Positions 1-8,144 of a stretch of DNA of 64,000 bases are shown here, piece after piece. Below the pieces are notes generated by a model. It was not told the origin of the DNA. It saw only the letters and a program-made list of their open reading frames with translations, and ran no database searches. How positions within the stretch are numbered: position 1 is the stretch's first letter; every line of letters begins with the position of its first letter. Made by a program: the position numbers and the translations under genes. Source of the stretch: Bacteroidota bacterium. GTDB lineage: Bacteria > Bacteroidota > Bacteroidia > Flavobacteriales > Flavobacteriaceae. The stretch spans positions 62,001-126,000 of the forward strand of contig JAJRRO010000031.1 of the NCBI GenBank assembly GCA_024279425.1. Direction: 5' to 3'.

Positions 1-1
1 A

Positions 2-622
2 GTACACGGTACCATTACGAATAAAAAAGGGGAGTTTGCGATACATGCATCGGTCAACGATACTTTGTATTTTTCATTCCTTGGATTTAAGTCCCAAAAA
101 ATAAGAGTCACCAATGACATGTTCAAGTTCAAGGAAACTCAAATTGCGCTTACAGAACTCGCATATGCTCTTGAAGAAGTAATCGTAAGGCCTTTTCAGC
201 TAACTGGCTATCTTGAGATTGATGTAAAAAATTTACCCATTAACACGGCTTATCGATACAGTATATCAGGGCTTAGTGTAGGTTATGAAGCCGGTCGCAA
301 AAATCCTAGTGCCGTCACTAAAGTACTGGGCGCAATATTAAATCCCGCGGATCTATTACGTAATCTCTTTGGTAAAAAACCCAATCAAATGAGAAAATTA
401 AGAATGGTAAAGGAAGATGATGCTATTCGTGACCTTCTTGCCTCCAAGTTTGATCGTGAAACGCTTACTGAATTGCTTCAAATAGAAAAGGTAGATATTG
501 AGGACATTCTTAATAACTGCAGTTATTCAAAATCATTTATTACCACAGCTAACGATCTTCAGATTTTAGATGCAATCAGCAGTTGTTATGAAGAATTCAA
601 GGTATTGAATAGAAGAAGATAA
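2..622 (+). CDS. CarboxypepD_reg-like domain protein (5' end cut by window)
   Basis: The reading frame is open from base 2, so the gene begins before the window. The first ATG-like codon (TTG at 65) is not the true start. The upstream codons read as the end of a carboxypeptidase-regulatory-like beta-sandwich: G-T-I-T-N-K-K-G-E-F, then D-T-L-Y-F-S-F-L-G-F-K-S. That is the usual 'DTL.FSYLGY' end of the fold in Bacteroidota surface proteins. The remaining ~150 residues are polar and alpha-helical with no recognised catalytic motif. Proteins of this layout in flavobacteria are exported and of unknown function. The GH13 gene follows 44 bases downstream on the same strand. I am confident it is a real gene; its function is unknown. 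Confidence 0.8.
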   Translation, partial: VHGTITNKKGEFAIHASVNDTLYFSFLGFKSQKIRVTNDMFKFKETQIALTELAYALEEVIVRPFQLTGYLEIDVKNLPINTAYRYSISGLSVGYEAGRKNPSAVTKVLGAILNPADLLRNLFGKKPNQMRKLRMVKEDDAIRDLLASKFDRETLTELLQIEKVDIEDILNNCSYSKSFITTANDLQILDAISSCYEEFKVLNRRR

Positions 623-666
623 ATTTTCAATTTCCCATTTCATTTTATAGCTTTAAACCAAAATAG

Positions 667-2367
667 ATGAAAATGCATAAACTGTTGCCCTTAGTTTTTA
701 TTCTTACCCTTTTTAGTGGTTGCAAAGAAGAAAAAAAAGAAACAGTTAGCCAATCTGTCACTCTTTCTTCTAAAAACAGTACGAAATCAGAACCAAATAG
801 GCCTTTCGTATGGGAAGGTGCCAATATCTATTTTTTGTTGACCGATCGTTTTAACAACGGAAATAAAGCCAACGACTTAAATTTTGAAAGAACTAATGAA
901 ACTGGTGTGCTTAGAGGTTTTATGGGAGGTGATTTGGAAGGAATTACCCAAAAAATCCAAGAAGGTTACTTCAACAAGTTGGGGGTAAGTGCAATTTGGT
1001 TCACTCCGGTGGTTGAACAAGTACACGGGGACACAGATGAGTTGACAGGAAATACATATGGGTATCATGGTTATTGGACAAAAGATTGGACAGCCCTAGA
1101 TCCTAATTTCGGGACCAAAAAAGATCTGGAGATATTGGTGAAAACCGCCCATAAAAATGGAATTCGTGTGTTAATGGACGTTGTACTCAATCATACTGGT
1201 CCAGTAACGGATATAGATTCCGTTTGGCCGAGTGAATGGGTACGTACTTCGCCCACTTGTGAATTTACAACATACCAAAATACAACAGCCTGTACTTTAG
1301 TGGATAACTTACCCGACATCATTACAGAATCAGAGGAACCTGTAGAATTGCCTGATGCCCTTTTGGCTAAATGGAAAGAAGAAGGTAGATTGAGCAATGA
1401 GTTAGATGAACTTCAGCTATTTTTTGAACGTACTGACTATCCAAGGGCTCCCAGATTCTATATAATAAAATGGTTGACTGACTATGTGAACGATTTAGGT
1501 ATCGATGGCTTTAGGGTAGATACTGTAAAACATGTCAATGAAAATGCCTGGGCAGAGCTCTATAAAGAAGCTTCTACAGCATTTGATACCTGGAAAAAAA
1601 AACATCCTAATGATGTTTTAGATGATAATTCCTTTTATATGGTTGGTGAAGTTTATAACTATGGGGCGTCAGGTGGCAGGGAATTTGATTTCGGTGACAA
1701 AAAGGTAGATTTTTTTAACTATGGCTTTAAGGGATTGATCAATTTTGAACTAAAGAAAGATGCAGATTGGGATTATGAATCCATATTCAAAAAATATAGT
1801 AAACTGCTGTATAACCAACTTAAGGGTAAAAGCGTTGTCAATTATCTCACCTCTCACGACGACGGGGACCCTTATGATAAAGAAAGGAAAAAGCCCATAA
1901 GGTCTGCTAATGTTTTGTTACTTACTCCAGGAGCGTCTCAAATCTATTATGGCGATGAGTCTTCAAGAAATTTGACCATTGAAGGCACCCAAGGTGACGC
2001 CACACTCCGTTCCTTTATGAATTGGGATGACCAAAATGATTCACTGGAAACTAAGAGTATTCTGAGGCATTGGCAAAAATTAGGGAAGTTCAGAAATGCA
2101 CATCCAGCTATAGGTGCGGGAAAGCATAAGCGACTGGCTAAAAAGCCCTATGTGTTCAGCAGAACCTATAATAAAGATGATTTCAAGGACAAGGTAGTTG
2201 TGGGGTTGGATTTGCCTAAAGGAAAAAAAACACTTTGGGTAAAAGGTTTTTTTGGCGATGGGACTACACTTTATGATACCTATTCAGAAACTACCGTGGA
2301 GGTCAAGAATGGTAAAGTCGTCCTAGAAAATGATTTTGACATCGCCCTTTTGGAATTGGCACAATAA
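667..2367 (+). CDS. GH13 alpha-amylase family lipoprotein
   Basis: Retaining alpha-glucan hydrolase of the GH13 family, probably surface- or periplasm-exposed. A lipoprotein signal peptide ends at the lipobox L-F-S-G-C (Cys19). The four GH13 regions are present in order: D-V-V-L-N-H (about 170-175), G-F-R-V-D with the nucleophile Asp285, V-G-E-V with the acid/base Glu328, and S-H-D-D with the transition-state Asp398. Region IV has Ser where most amylases have Asn (usual 'NHD'). The 566-residue length fits a catalytic barrel plus a C-terminal beta domain. It stands alone here, with no susC/susD pair in view, so the exact substrate (starch, maltodextrin or glycogen) is inferred only from the family. 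The start is the ATG preceding the signal peptide. Confidence 0.93.
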   Translation: MKMHKLLPLVFILTLFSGCKEEKKETVSQSVTLSSKNSTKSEPNRPFVWEGANIYFLLTDRFNNGNKANDLNFERTNETGVLRGFMGGDLEGITQKIQEGYFNKLGVSAIWFTPVVEQVHGDTDELTGNTYGYHGYWTKDWTALDPNFGTKKDLEILVKTAHKNGIRVLMDVVLNHTGPVTDIDSVWPSEWVRTSPTCEFTTYQNTTACTLVDNLPDIITESEEPVELPDALLAKWKEEGRLSNELDELQLFFERTDYPRAPRFYIIKWLTDYVNDLGIDGFRVDTVKHVNENAWAELYKEASTAFDTWKKKHPNDVLDDNSFYMVGEVYNYGASGGREFDFGDKKVDFFNYGFKGLINFELKKDADWDYESIFKKYSKLLYNQLKGKSVVNYLTSHDDGDPYDKERKKPIRSANVLLLTPGASQIYYGDESSRNLTIEGTQGDATLRSFMNWDDQNDSLETKSILRHWQKLGKFRNAHPAIGAGKHKRLAKKPYVFSRTYNKDDFKDKVVVGLDLPKGKKTLWVKGFFGDGTTLYDTYSETTVEVKNGKVVLENDFDIALLELAQ

Positions 2368-2442
2368 TTATAGTGCTAAAGAGTTTAGACTTTCACATGG
2401 CTATACCAAACATCATATATTCTTCTGTTTTTATTCAAAAAA

Positions 2443-3257
2443 ATGACCCTAAATAGAAGAAAAATCATTTCTAGACTTTTTTTGAGTGCTTTAGGGCTAT
2501 TCTTATTGGATCTATTTTGGTTTGAAAAATATATCATCCAATGGAGTTAATTTGATATTTCCAATAATCCATCAAAAAAAATAAAGATCATTCAGTTAAC
2601 CGATCTACACTTGGATGAAATCAGGTATTTTCATAAATCGATTGCCAAAAGAATAAACAAAGAAAATTCAGATTTAATCGCTATCACCGGGGATTCAATT
2701 AACTATACCAACAAATTACCTGTTCTGGATTCATTCTTGGGATTAATCGATCCGCATATTAAAATGGTTGCCATTATGGGCAATCGAGAATATAGAGGTA
2801 AAATAAAAATTGATGCTTTGGAGCAAGTATATGAAAAGCATAATGGAAAACTTCTAATAAATTCAAGTTCTATATTCAATGTGAAAAATAGGGCACTAAA
2901 CATTATTGGGGTTATTGATTTAATTGGGGAAACCCAAATTTTCAAAAGTCCTCGGAAAATATAGATATAAATATTGATTCTATTGTTCTTAATCACTGTC
3001 CTCCATATTCAAATAGCATAAGCGAATTAAATAAGAAATTTAACCTAAAAATAAAAATGATTTTATCTGGTCTTACCCATGGAGGGCAGATTACTTTTTT
3101 AGGTAAAAAGTTTTTCAAACCCAAAGGAAGTGGTAATTATTTAAGAGGATGGTATCGCATTAACAATCTGCGAATGTATGTATCTAAAGGCATCGGTACC
3201 AGTGGTCCCCCTTTTAGATTAGGTTCTAGAGCTGAGGCCACAATCTTTTATATTTAA
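2443..3257 (+). pseudogene. decayed metallophosphoesterase (YkuE/YaeI-like)
   Basis: This was a membrane-anchored calcineurin-like phosphoesterase. ATG 2443 opens a hydrophobic N-terminus that meets an in-frame TAA at 2548. The same frame continues through T-D-L-H-L-D and I-T-G-D to a stop at 2964. The C-terminal third lies in another frame from about 2943, running through L-N-H-C-P-P and S-G-L-T-H-G-G-Q to the family ending G-I-G-T-S-G-P-P. Besides the nonsense codon and the frameshift, two metal ligands are lost: G-N-R-E replaces the usual GNHE/D, and S-G-L-T-H replaces SGHTH. Several independent lesions make genuine decay much more likely than sequencing error. It lies between the amylase gene and an intact VOC gene. 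Confidence 0.85.
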
Positions 3258-3260
3258 ATT

Positions 3261-3638
3261 CTATTTCAAAGAATGCAGGGCAATCCGGTTTCCTTCAGTA
3301 TCCTTCATTAATCCCATGAAACCATGTCCGTCTCCAATTTCAGTTTTTTGTTGAAAAACTTCACCTCCAGCCGTTTCGACCCGGCTAAGTTCATTAGCTA
3401 AATCATTACAAGAAAAATAAATCAAAACTCCGTCTTTCTCACTGGGGGCATACTTACTATGCTGAATTAACGAACCAGTCGCGCCGGGTTTTCCAGGAGC
3501 ATTGGGAAACCAGCCCATGATAACACCTCCCAAATCATGAATATCAATACTAACATTGAACACTTTCTCATAAAACTTCTGGGCCCTGTCTATCTCCACC
3601 ACGGGAATTTCAAACCACCCAACCAAATTATTTTCCAT
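3261..3638 (-). CDS. VOC family (glyoxalase/bleomycin resistance-like) protein
   Basis: Small cytosolic protein of 125 residues with one vicinal-oxygen-chelate domain made of two beta-alpha-beta-beta-beta modules. Module one starts with W-F-E-I-P-V-V-E-I-D-R-A-Q-K-F-Y. Module two starts at about residue 70 (I-Y-F-S-C-N-D-L) and ends G-L-M-K-D-T-E-G-N-R-I-A-L-H-S, the typical C-terminal strand. VOC proteins of this type are usually annotated only as glyoxalase-like, and the substrate cannot be told from sequence. It is intact although both flanking genes are pseudogenes. Its stop lies 3 bases from the end of the converging phosphoesterase remnant, and its start is only 11 bases from the end of the SRPBCC remnant on the same strand. 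Confidence 0.88.
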   Translation of the reverse strand: MENNLVGWFEIPVVEIDRAQKFYEKVFNVSIDIHDLGGVIMGWFPNAPGKPGATGSLIQHSKYAPSEKDGVLIYFSCNDLANELSRVETAGGEVFQQKTEIGDGHGFMGLMKDTEGNRIALHSLK

Positions 3639-3649
3639 AGCCTCTATGT

Positions 3650-4169
3650 TTACAAGATTGATTTTAAATCTGATGACCCTTGTTCAAAATCCTTACCTAT
3701 GCTTTTATCAATGTTCATAAAAAGTATCATAATACTGACCGAAAATTAATTTTTACCGAAAAAGCCCCAAGTAACCTTGATTGAATCATTACCTTCATCA
3801 AGAACCCCAATATAGGCATCCGATACAGATTTAAATGGTTTTAAAAAACGTAATTGTGTCTCCACACTTCGTTGACCTTAATTCCAGTGATTTCCTGTTC
3901 TCCCTCGCCTACTTCCTTATTACCTTTCCAACTACTTATTGCTCCCACTTCTCCATCGGTACCCGTAAATTTCTTTACCATATTGGGGTATTTCTCGGCC
4001 CAAGGTCCCATTCATCCTGCTTTTTTAATAATCGTACATGGTCAAAGACCTCCGAAATAGGCTTCGAAATGGAAATACTGCGTGAAACATCATAGGTTTT
4101 TGGCGCTACACAAGCCAAAATAGCAATAAGCACAGCAAGTCCTATTAAAATGTAAAGTAGCATAGTCAT
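3650..4169 (-). pseudogene. decayed SRPBCC (polyketide cyclase-like) protein
   Basis: The first 64 codons from ATG 4169 encode a signal anchor followed by K-T-Y-D-V-S-R-S-I-S-I-S-K-P-I-S-E-V-F-D, a typical SRPBCC start, then stop early. The rest survives in other frames. A-E-K-Y-P-N-M-V-K-K-F-T-G-T-D-G-E continues after a shift near 4000. V-E-T-Q-L-R-F-L-K-P-F continues after a second shift near 3870. V-T-W-G-F-F-G-K-N then meets an in-frame TAA (3746-3748), beyond which I-G-K-D-F-E-Q-G still reads open to a stop at 3650-3652. So there are two frameshifts and one nonsense codon. The intact family has about 170 residues and a START-like ligand pocket. No functional product is expected. Confidence 0.8.
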
Positions 4170-4218
4170 TTGTCTATCAATTAGTTGGTTACCATTAAAT
4201 ATAGTGAGAATTCACTTC

Positions 4219-4869
4219 TCATTTGTAATATCGTGCTATAATGGCATCAATACTCTTTATAGATTTCTTGGTCCAATCCAACCTTTTTGCTGTTTTTTCA
4301 ACTTCGCTTAATTGCCAAGGAAAGTTCTGTTGCTTAATCTTTACAGAAAGATTTTGAAGAATTATCGCCGCCGAAACCGAAATATTCAAACTTTCAGTAA
4401 AACCAACCATGGGGATTTTTAAATATCCATTGGCCAGTTGCATAACCTCTTCACTCAAACCTTCCTTCTCGGTTCCAAAAAATAGGGCGGTTTTTTTGTC
4501 AATGTTGAAATCCTCCAATAAGCAAGAATCTTCATGGGGGGTGGTAGCAATAATTTGATATCCCTCTCTTCGAAGGTGTTCAATACAGGATTTACTATTT
4601 TCATGCCTGTGTACATCTACCCACTGCTGGGCACCCATAGCTATATTCTTATCCAATCTCTTACCAAATCGACCCTCAATGACATGTGCATCCTGAATAC
4701 CGAAAACTTCACAACTGCGTATGACCGCACTTGTATTGTGCAATTGAAAGACATCTTCAATGGCTACCGTTAGGAACTTCGTACGTTCTTCCAATACCCG
4801 GAGAAAACGCTCTTTTCTAGTCGTAGAAATGAATTCTTCCAAATATGCCAAAAGTTTAAGGTCTACCAT
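4219..4869 (-). CDS. trmH: tRNA/rRNA 2'-O-methyltransferase, TrmH (SpoU) family
   Basis: SPOUT-class RNA 2'-O-ribose methyltransferase using S-adenosylmethionine, most like tRNA (guanosine-18) methyltransferase. All three SpoU motifs are visible. Motif 1 is H-N-T-S-A-V-I-R (44-51), with the conserved Asn45 and the catalytic-type Arg51. Motif 2 is F-F-G-T-E-K-E-G-L-S. Motif 3 is I-P-M-V-G-F-T-E-S-L-N-I-S-V-S-A-A, which forms the knot that holds the cofactor. The N-terminal R-x-x-R-x-x-x-V-L-E-E-R-T stretch is characteristic of TrmH proper. The length of 216 residues is normal. It is transcribed divergently from the sirtuin gene, with 34 bases between the two starts. The target Gm18 is inferred from the family. 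Confidence 0.9.
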   Translation of the reverse strand: MVDLKLLAYLEEFISTTRKERFLRVLEERTKFLTVAIEDVFQLHNTSAVIRSCEVFGIQDAHVIEGRFGKRLDKNIAMGAQQWVDVHRHENSKSCIEHLRREGYQIIATTPHEDSCLLEDFNIDKKTALFFGTEKEGLSEEVMQLANGYLKIPMVGFTESLNISVSAAIILQNLSVKIKQQNFPWQLSEVEKTAKRLDWTKKSIKSIDAIIARYYK

Positions 4870-4903
4870 AAACCGAATATAATAAAAACTCTATTTTTAT
4901 AAA

Positions 4904-5596
4904 ATGAGGAAGAATGTTGTAATCTTGACAGGAGCAGGAATAAGTGCTGAAAGTGGCCTTAAAACTTTTAGAGATGCCGAAGGCTTATGGGAGGGTCACG
5001 ATGTAATGGAGGTGGCTTCCCCCCAAGGGTTTGCTAATAATCCGGCATTGGTATTCGATTTTTATAACCAACGTAGACAGCAGCTATCTGAGGTTTCACC
5101 CAATATCGCACATTATTCATTAGTTGAATTGGAACAAAAACATAAGGTTACAATAATAACACAAAATGTAGATAATCTTCATGAAAGAGCCGGAAGTACA
5201 AATGTTCTTCATTTGCACGGAGAACTTCTAAAGGTTAGAAGTATGGGCAGTGGTCAAGTAATTGACTGGACCAAAGATTTGAATTTGGGGGATTTCTGTG
5301 AAAAAGGCTACCAACTAAGACCGCATATTGTCTGGTTCGGCGAAGACGTACCTATGATGACAAGAGCCATAGAAGCAACATCAAGCGCTGATGTTTTAAT
5401 AGTTGTGGGTACGTCTATGCAAGTGTATCCTGCGGCTAGCCTAATCAATTTTATTGCAGTCGGCACACCAGTCTATTTTATCGACCCACGGCCTTCAATC
5501 GATGAAGATTCCCTAAAACACCTGACTGTAATTTCAAAAAATGCCACAAATGGAGTGCCTATTGTGGTTGCTGATTTAATTGATAAAGCACCCTAG
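4904..5596 (+). CDS. cobB: NAD-dependent protein deacylase (sirtuin, class III-like)
   Basis: Sirtuin that removes acyl groups from lysines while consuming NAD. The NAD-binding signature G-A-G-I-S-A-E-S-G-L-K-T-F-R-D is at 10-24, T-Q-N-V-D-N-L-H at 86-93, and the catalytic histidine is H105 in H-L-H-G-E. V-G-T-S-M-Q-V-Y-P is also present. Y54 and R57 in F-Y-N-Q-R-R form the Tyr-x-x-Arg pair that marks class III enzymes preferring succinyl or malonyl lysine. The usual zinc ribbon of two CxxC pairs is absent; only one Cys lies in the region (D-F-C-E). Zinc loss is common in Bacteroidota sirtuins. The 3' end overlaps the convergent haem-binding gene by 38 bases. Confidence 0.92.
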   Translation: MRKNVVILTGAGISAESGLKTFRDAEGLWEGHDVMEVASPQGFANNPALVFDFYNQRRQQLSEVSPNIAHYSLVELEQKHKVTIITQNVDNLHERAGSTNVLHLHGELLKVRSMGSGQVIDWTKDLNLGDFCEKGYQLRPHIVWFGEDVPMMTRAIEATSSADVLIVVGTSMQVYPAASLINFIAVGTPVYFIDPRPSIDEDSLKHLTVISKNATNGVPIVVADLIDKAP

Positions 5597-6032
5597 TACG
5601 TTTGGCCCATTCGACAATGGAGCTTCGCTGATCATCCGATAGCATGTTCTCTTTGTGGGTCCATGTGTATTCTTTAAGCGGCATAACCGCCTCTTCCATA
5701 ACCTCAATAACTGCTTCAAGTTTATGATCTTTCTTTTTGGAAGAATAACCTTGCCATTCGGAAAAATTTAAATGTCCCTTGCCATCCTTAATATGGTTGG
5801 CCAACCAGTATGAAACAGGCGCAATATCGTTGTACCAAGGGTATTTGGTATTATTACTGTGGCAATCATAACAACTGCTCTCCAAGAGCTTCTTAATTTC
5901 CGGTGAGGGATTTGTTTCGATTATAAAAGTGGTCGTATGGTTACCTTGGGCACTATTCTTTTTGGGCCTATAAAATTGCATTGCTATTAAAACTACCAAT
6001 ACGGCTAGGGCAATTTTTTTTATTATTTTCAT
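5559..6032 (-). CDS. haem-binding domain protein (single CxxCH, membrane anchored)
   Basis: An N-terminal hydrophobic anchor (about 5-20) is followed by a periplasmic domain with one c-type haem motif, C-Y-D-C-H (C54, C57, H58), in the setting L-L-E-S-S-C-Y-D-C-H-S-N-N-T-K-Y-P-W-Y. It continues P-V-S-Y-W-L-A-N-H-I-K-D-G-K, which matches the Haem_bd (PF14376-type) family. A distal Met in A-V-M-P-L-K may be the second axial ligand. These 150-160-residue proteins are frequent in Bacteroidota and presumably shuttle electrons, but their partners are unknown. The gene converges on the sirtuin gene with a 38-base overlap and is divergent from the next gene, with only 33 bases between starts. Confidence 0.88.
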   Translation of the reverse strand: MKIIKKIALAVLVVLIAMQFYRPKKNSAQGNHTTTFIIETNPSPEIKKLLESSCYDCHSNNTKYPWYNDIAPVSYWLANHIKDGKGHLNFSEWQGYSSKKKDHKLEAVIEVMEEAVMPLKEYTWTHKENMLSDDQRSSIVEWAKRTRVLYQLNQQPQ

Positions 6033-6065
6033 CGGAGGGATTATTTATTCGAAAATACAAAAAAC

Positions 6066-6638
6066 GTGACAGAAAAAGGACTTTATGATTCCTTGGATTA
6101 TGTAGACCATTCTCGTCAGAAACGGCAAGAAATGGCTTCGTTGGTGTTGAACACCCCTCATCTGGTCAAACCTTTGCTGTGCATTGCTTTTGAAGTAAAT
6201 AATCCTGTCTCCAGCAAGGCTTGCTGGGTAATGGAATTCACCGCAAAAAACAACCTATCTCCTATACTTCAACACATTGACCTTTTTACAAATCAAATTA
6301 ATACGGTAAAGTTTGACTCCTCCGTAAGGCCTATAGCCAAGATATGCGAAATTCTAATGAAGACATATTTCCACAAAAACAAAAACCGAACTCAGAATGT
6401 ATTGACAATGAAACATCTTGAACAAATTGCAGCAGCATGTTTCGATTGGCTCATAGGAGAACATAAAGTGGCTGCGAAGGCTTATTCAATGACCAGCTTG
6501 TTACTGTTAGGTCAAAAATTTGATTGGATACACCCAGAGCTAAAAGTGGTACTGGAGCAACATTATGCTGTGGGAAGTGCTGCCTATAAAGCTCGAGCAC
6601 GAATGACTTTGGCCAAACTAAAACAAAAGAAAAACTAG
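6066..6638 (+). CDS. conserved helical-repeat protein upstream of purB
   Basis: A 190-residue, mostly alpha-helical protein with no catalytic motif. It begins with GTG at 6066, and I keep this start because the D-Y-V-D-H-S-R segment near the N-terminus looks like the conserved start of the family. It ends in a basic tail, A-R-M-T-L-A-K-L-K-Q-K. Repeated helical pairs such as V-R-P-I-A-K-I-C-E and K-V-A-A-K-A-Y-S-M give a HEAT-like look. Orthologues next to purB in flavobacteria are often labelled 'adenylosuccinate lyase', but nothing in this sequence resembles that enzyme. It has none of the purB signature residues, so the label looks like annotation carried over from the neighbour. Function unknown. 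Confidence 0.85.
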   Translation: MTEKGLYDSLDYVDHSRQKRQEMASLVLNTPHLVKPLLCIAFEVNNPVSSKACWVMEFTAKNNLSPILQHIDLFTNQINTVKFDSSVRPIAKICEILMKTYFHKNKNRTQNVLTMKHLEQIAAACFDWLIGEHKVAAKAYSMTSLLLLGQKFDWIHPELKVVLEQHYAVGSAAYKARARMTLAKLKQKKN

Positions 6639-6708
6639 GGGAGCCTAAAAAGGGAGACAATTCAATCAACTATAACTGCTAATACTTTTAAACTCACTTT
6701 CGAATAAG

Positions 6709-6716
6709 TATCTTTG
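6709..6716 (+). promoter_or_regulatory. -7 promoter box of purB
   Basis: TATCTTTG matches the Bacteroidota -7 consensus TAnnTTTG. It places transcription start near 6721, which favours ATG 6747 over the upstream in-frame codon at 6714 as the purB start. Confidence 0.6.
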
Positions 6717-6746
6717 CGCATTCTTGTAAAACCAATTTCCATACAC

Positions 6747-8090
6747 ATGTCATTAATACAATTGAATGCTATTTCCCCAATTGACGGTCGATATAGAAGC
6801 AAAACTGTTTCATTATCCCCTTATTTTTCAGAAGAGGGATTGATCAAATATCGGGTACAGGTCGAAATAGAATATTTTATAGCTCTTTGTGAAATTCCGT
6901 TACCTCAGCTTAAGGGGTTTGACCATTCAAAATTCGATGTTTTAAGGGATATCTTTAAGAATTTTGATGCTGAAGAGGCACAGCAGATCAAGGAGATTGA
7001 AAAGACAACAAACCATGATGTGAAGGCCGTCGAGTATTTTATTAAAGCGGCATTCGACAAATTAGGACTTGGTGAACATAAGGAATTCATTCATTTTGGA
7101 CTTACCTCCCAGGATATCAATAATACGGCTATTCCTCTTTCGATCAAGGAGGCAATGAATGATGTATATGTACCTCAGTATTTTGAGGTATTGGATAAAC
7201 TAAAGGAATTGGTCAAGGAATGGGCTACAGTTCCGCTATTGGCCCGAACCCATGGGCAACCGGCCTCCCCTACCCGTCTGGGCAAGGAAATTGACGTTTT
7301 TGTAGAACGATTAAAAGAACAATTTAATTTATTAAATGATATTCCTTCTGCAGCCAAATTCGGTGGTGCCACGGGAAATTATAATGCCCATCAAATTGCA
7401 TATCCAAAAATTGACTGGAAAGGTTTTGGAAAAAGTTTCGTTCAAGAAAAATTGGGATTGCACCATTCTTTCCCCACAACTCAAATAGAGCACTACGACC
7501 ATATGGCTGCATTGTTCGATACCCTAAAACGTATCAATACCATTATATTGGATTTGAACAGAGATTTTTGGACCTATGTGTCTATGGATTATTTTAAACA
7601 AAGAATAAAGAAAGGGGAAGTTGGTTCATCGGCCATGCCGCACAAGGTAAACCCTATCGATTTTGAGAATTCGGAAGGCAATTTGGGCATCGCCAATGCC
7701 TTATTTGAGCATTTGTCAGCCAAATTACCGGTTTCAAGATTACAGCGCGATTTGACTGACAGTACGGTTCTTAGGAACGTGGGCGTGCCGTTTGGGCATA
7801 CCCTCATCGCTTTTCAATCTACCTTAAAAGGTTTGAACAAACTCTTGTTGAATCAAGCTAAAATTGAACAGGACCTAGAAAATAACTGGGCCGTAGTGGC
7901 CGAAGCTATCCAGACTATCTTAAGAAGAGAAGGCTATCCGAACCCGTATGAAGCATTGAAAGGTCTTACAAGGACGAATGAGAAAATAAACCAACAAACC
8001 ATTGCCAGTTTTATTGACACCCTTAATGTCTCGGATACCATTAAATCTGAACTGAAGGTAATAACCCCAAGAAATTATACTGGAATATAA
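6747..8090 (+). CDS. purB: adenylosuccinate lyase
   Basis: Homotetrameric lyase of the fumarase/aspartase superfamily. It acts twice in purine synthesis, releasing fumarate from SAICAR and from adenylosuccinate. The start is ATG 6747 (M-S-L-I-Q-L-N-A-I-S-P-I-D-G-R-Y-R-S), giving 447 residues. An in-frame TTG at 6714 would begin before the predicted transcript. Visible motifs are the substrate loop T-T-N-H-D-V-K-A-V-E-Y, S-Q-D-I-N-N-T-A, A-R-T-H-G-Q-P-A-S-P-T with the catalytic-type histidine, and the mobile signature G-S-S-A-M-P-H-K-V-N-P from G293, with Ser294/295 in the active loop. The last codons (G-I-stop) lie inside the long palindrome that follows. Confidence 0.97.
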   Translation: MSLIQLNAISPIDGRYRSKTVSLSPYFSEEGLIKYRVQVEIEYFIALCEIPLPQLKGFDHSKFDVLRDIFKNFDAEEAQQIKEIEKTTNHDVKAVEYFIKAAFDKLGLGEHKEFIHFGLTSQDINNTAIPLSIKEAMNDVYVPQYFEVLDKLKELVKEWATVPLLARTHGQPASPTRLGKEIDVFVERLKEQFNLLNDIPSAAKFGGATGNYNAHQIAYPKIDWKGFGKSFVQEKLGLHHSFPTTQIEHYDHMAALFDTLKRINTIILDLNRDFWTYVSMDYFKQRIKKGEVGSSAMPHKVNPIDFENSEGNLGIANALFEHLSAKLPVSRLQRDLTDSTVLRNVGVPFGHTLIAFQSTLKGLNKLLLNQAKIEQDLENNWAVVAEAIQTILRREGYPNPYEALKGLTRTNEKINQQTIASFIDTLNVSDTIKSELKVITPRNYTGI

Positions 8091-8135
8091 TAGACCTGCC
8101 AGGTTTTTAAAACCTGGCAGGTCTATTATATTCCA
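8081..8135. repeat. perfect 27-bp inverted repeat; likely bidirectional terminator
   Basis: Arms 8081-8107 and 8109-8135 are exact reverse complements around a single central T. The core is the palindrome AGACCTGCCAGG / CCTGGCAGGTCT. The outer part of the left arm is the last two codons and stop of purB. It lies between convergent purB and the mscS-type gene and should stop transcription from both. A degenerate copy of the core is at 44961-44993, so this is probably a dispersed palindromic repeat family. Confidence 0.85.
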
Positions 8136-8144
8136 AATGCTTAT

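Noticed and set aside
6714-6746. Longer start of purB at TTG 6714
   Set aside because: It lies inside the -7 box TATCTTTG and before the predicted transcript start; ATG 6747 gives the standard N-terminus.
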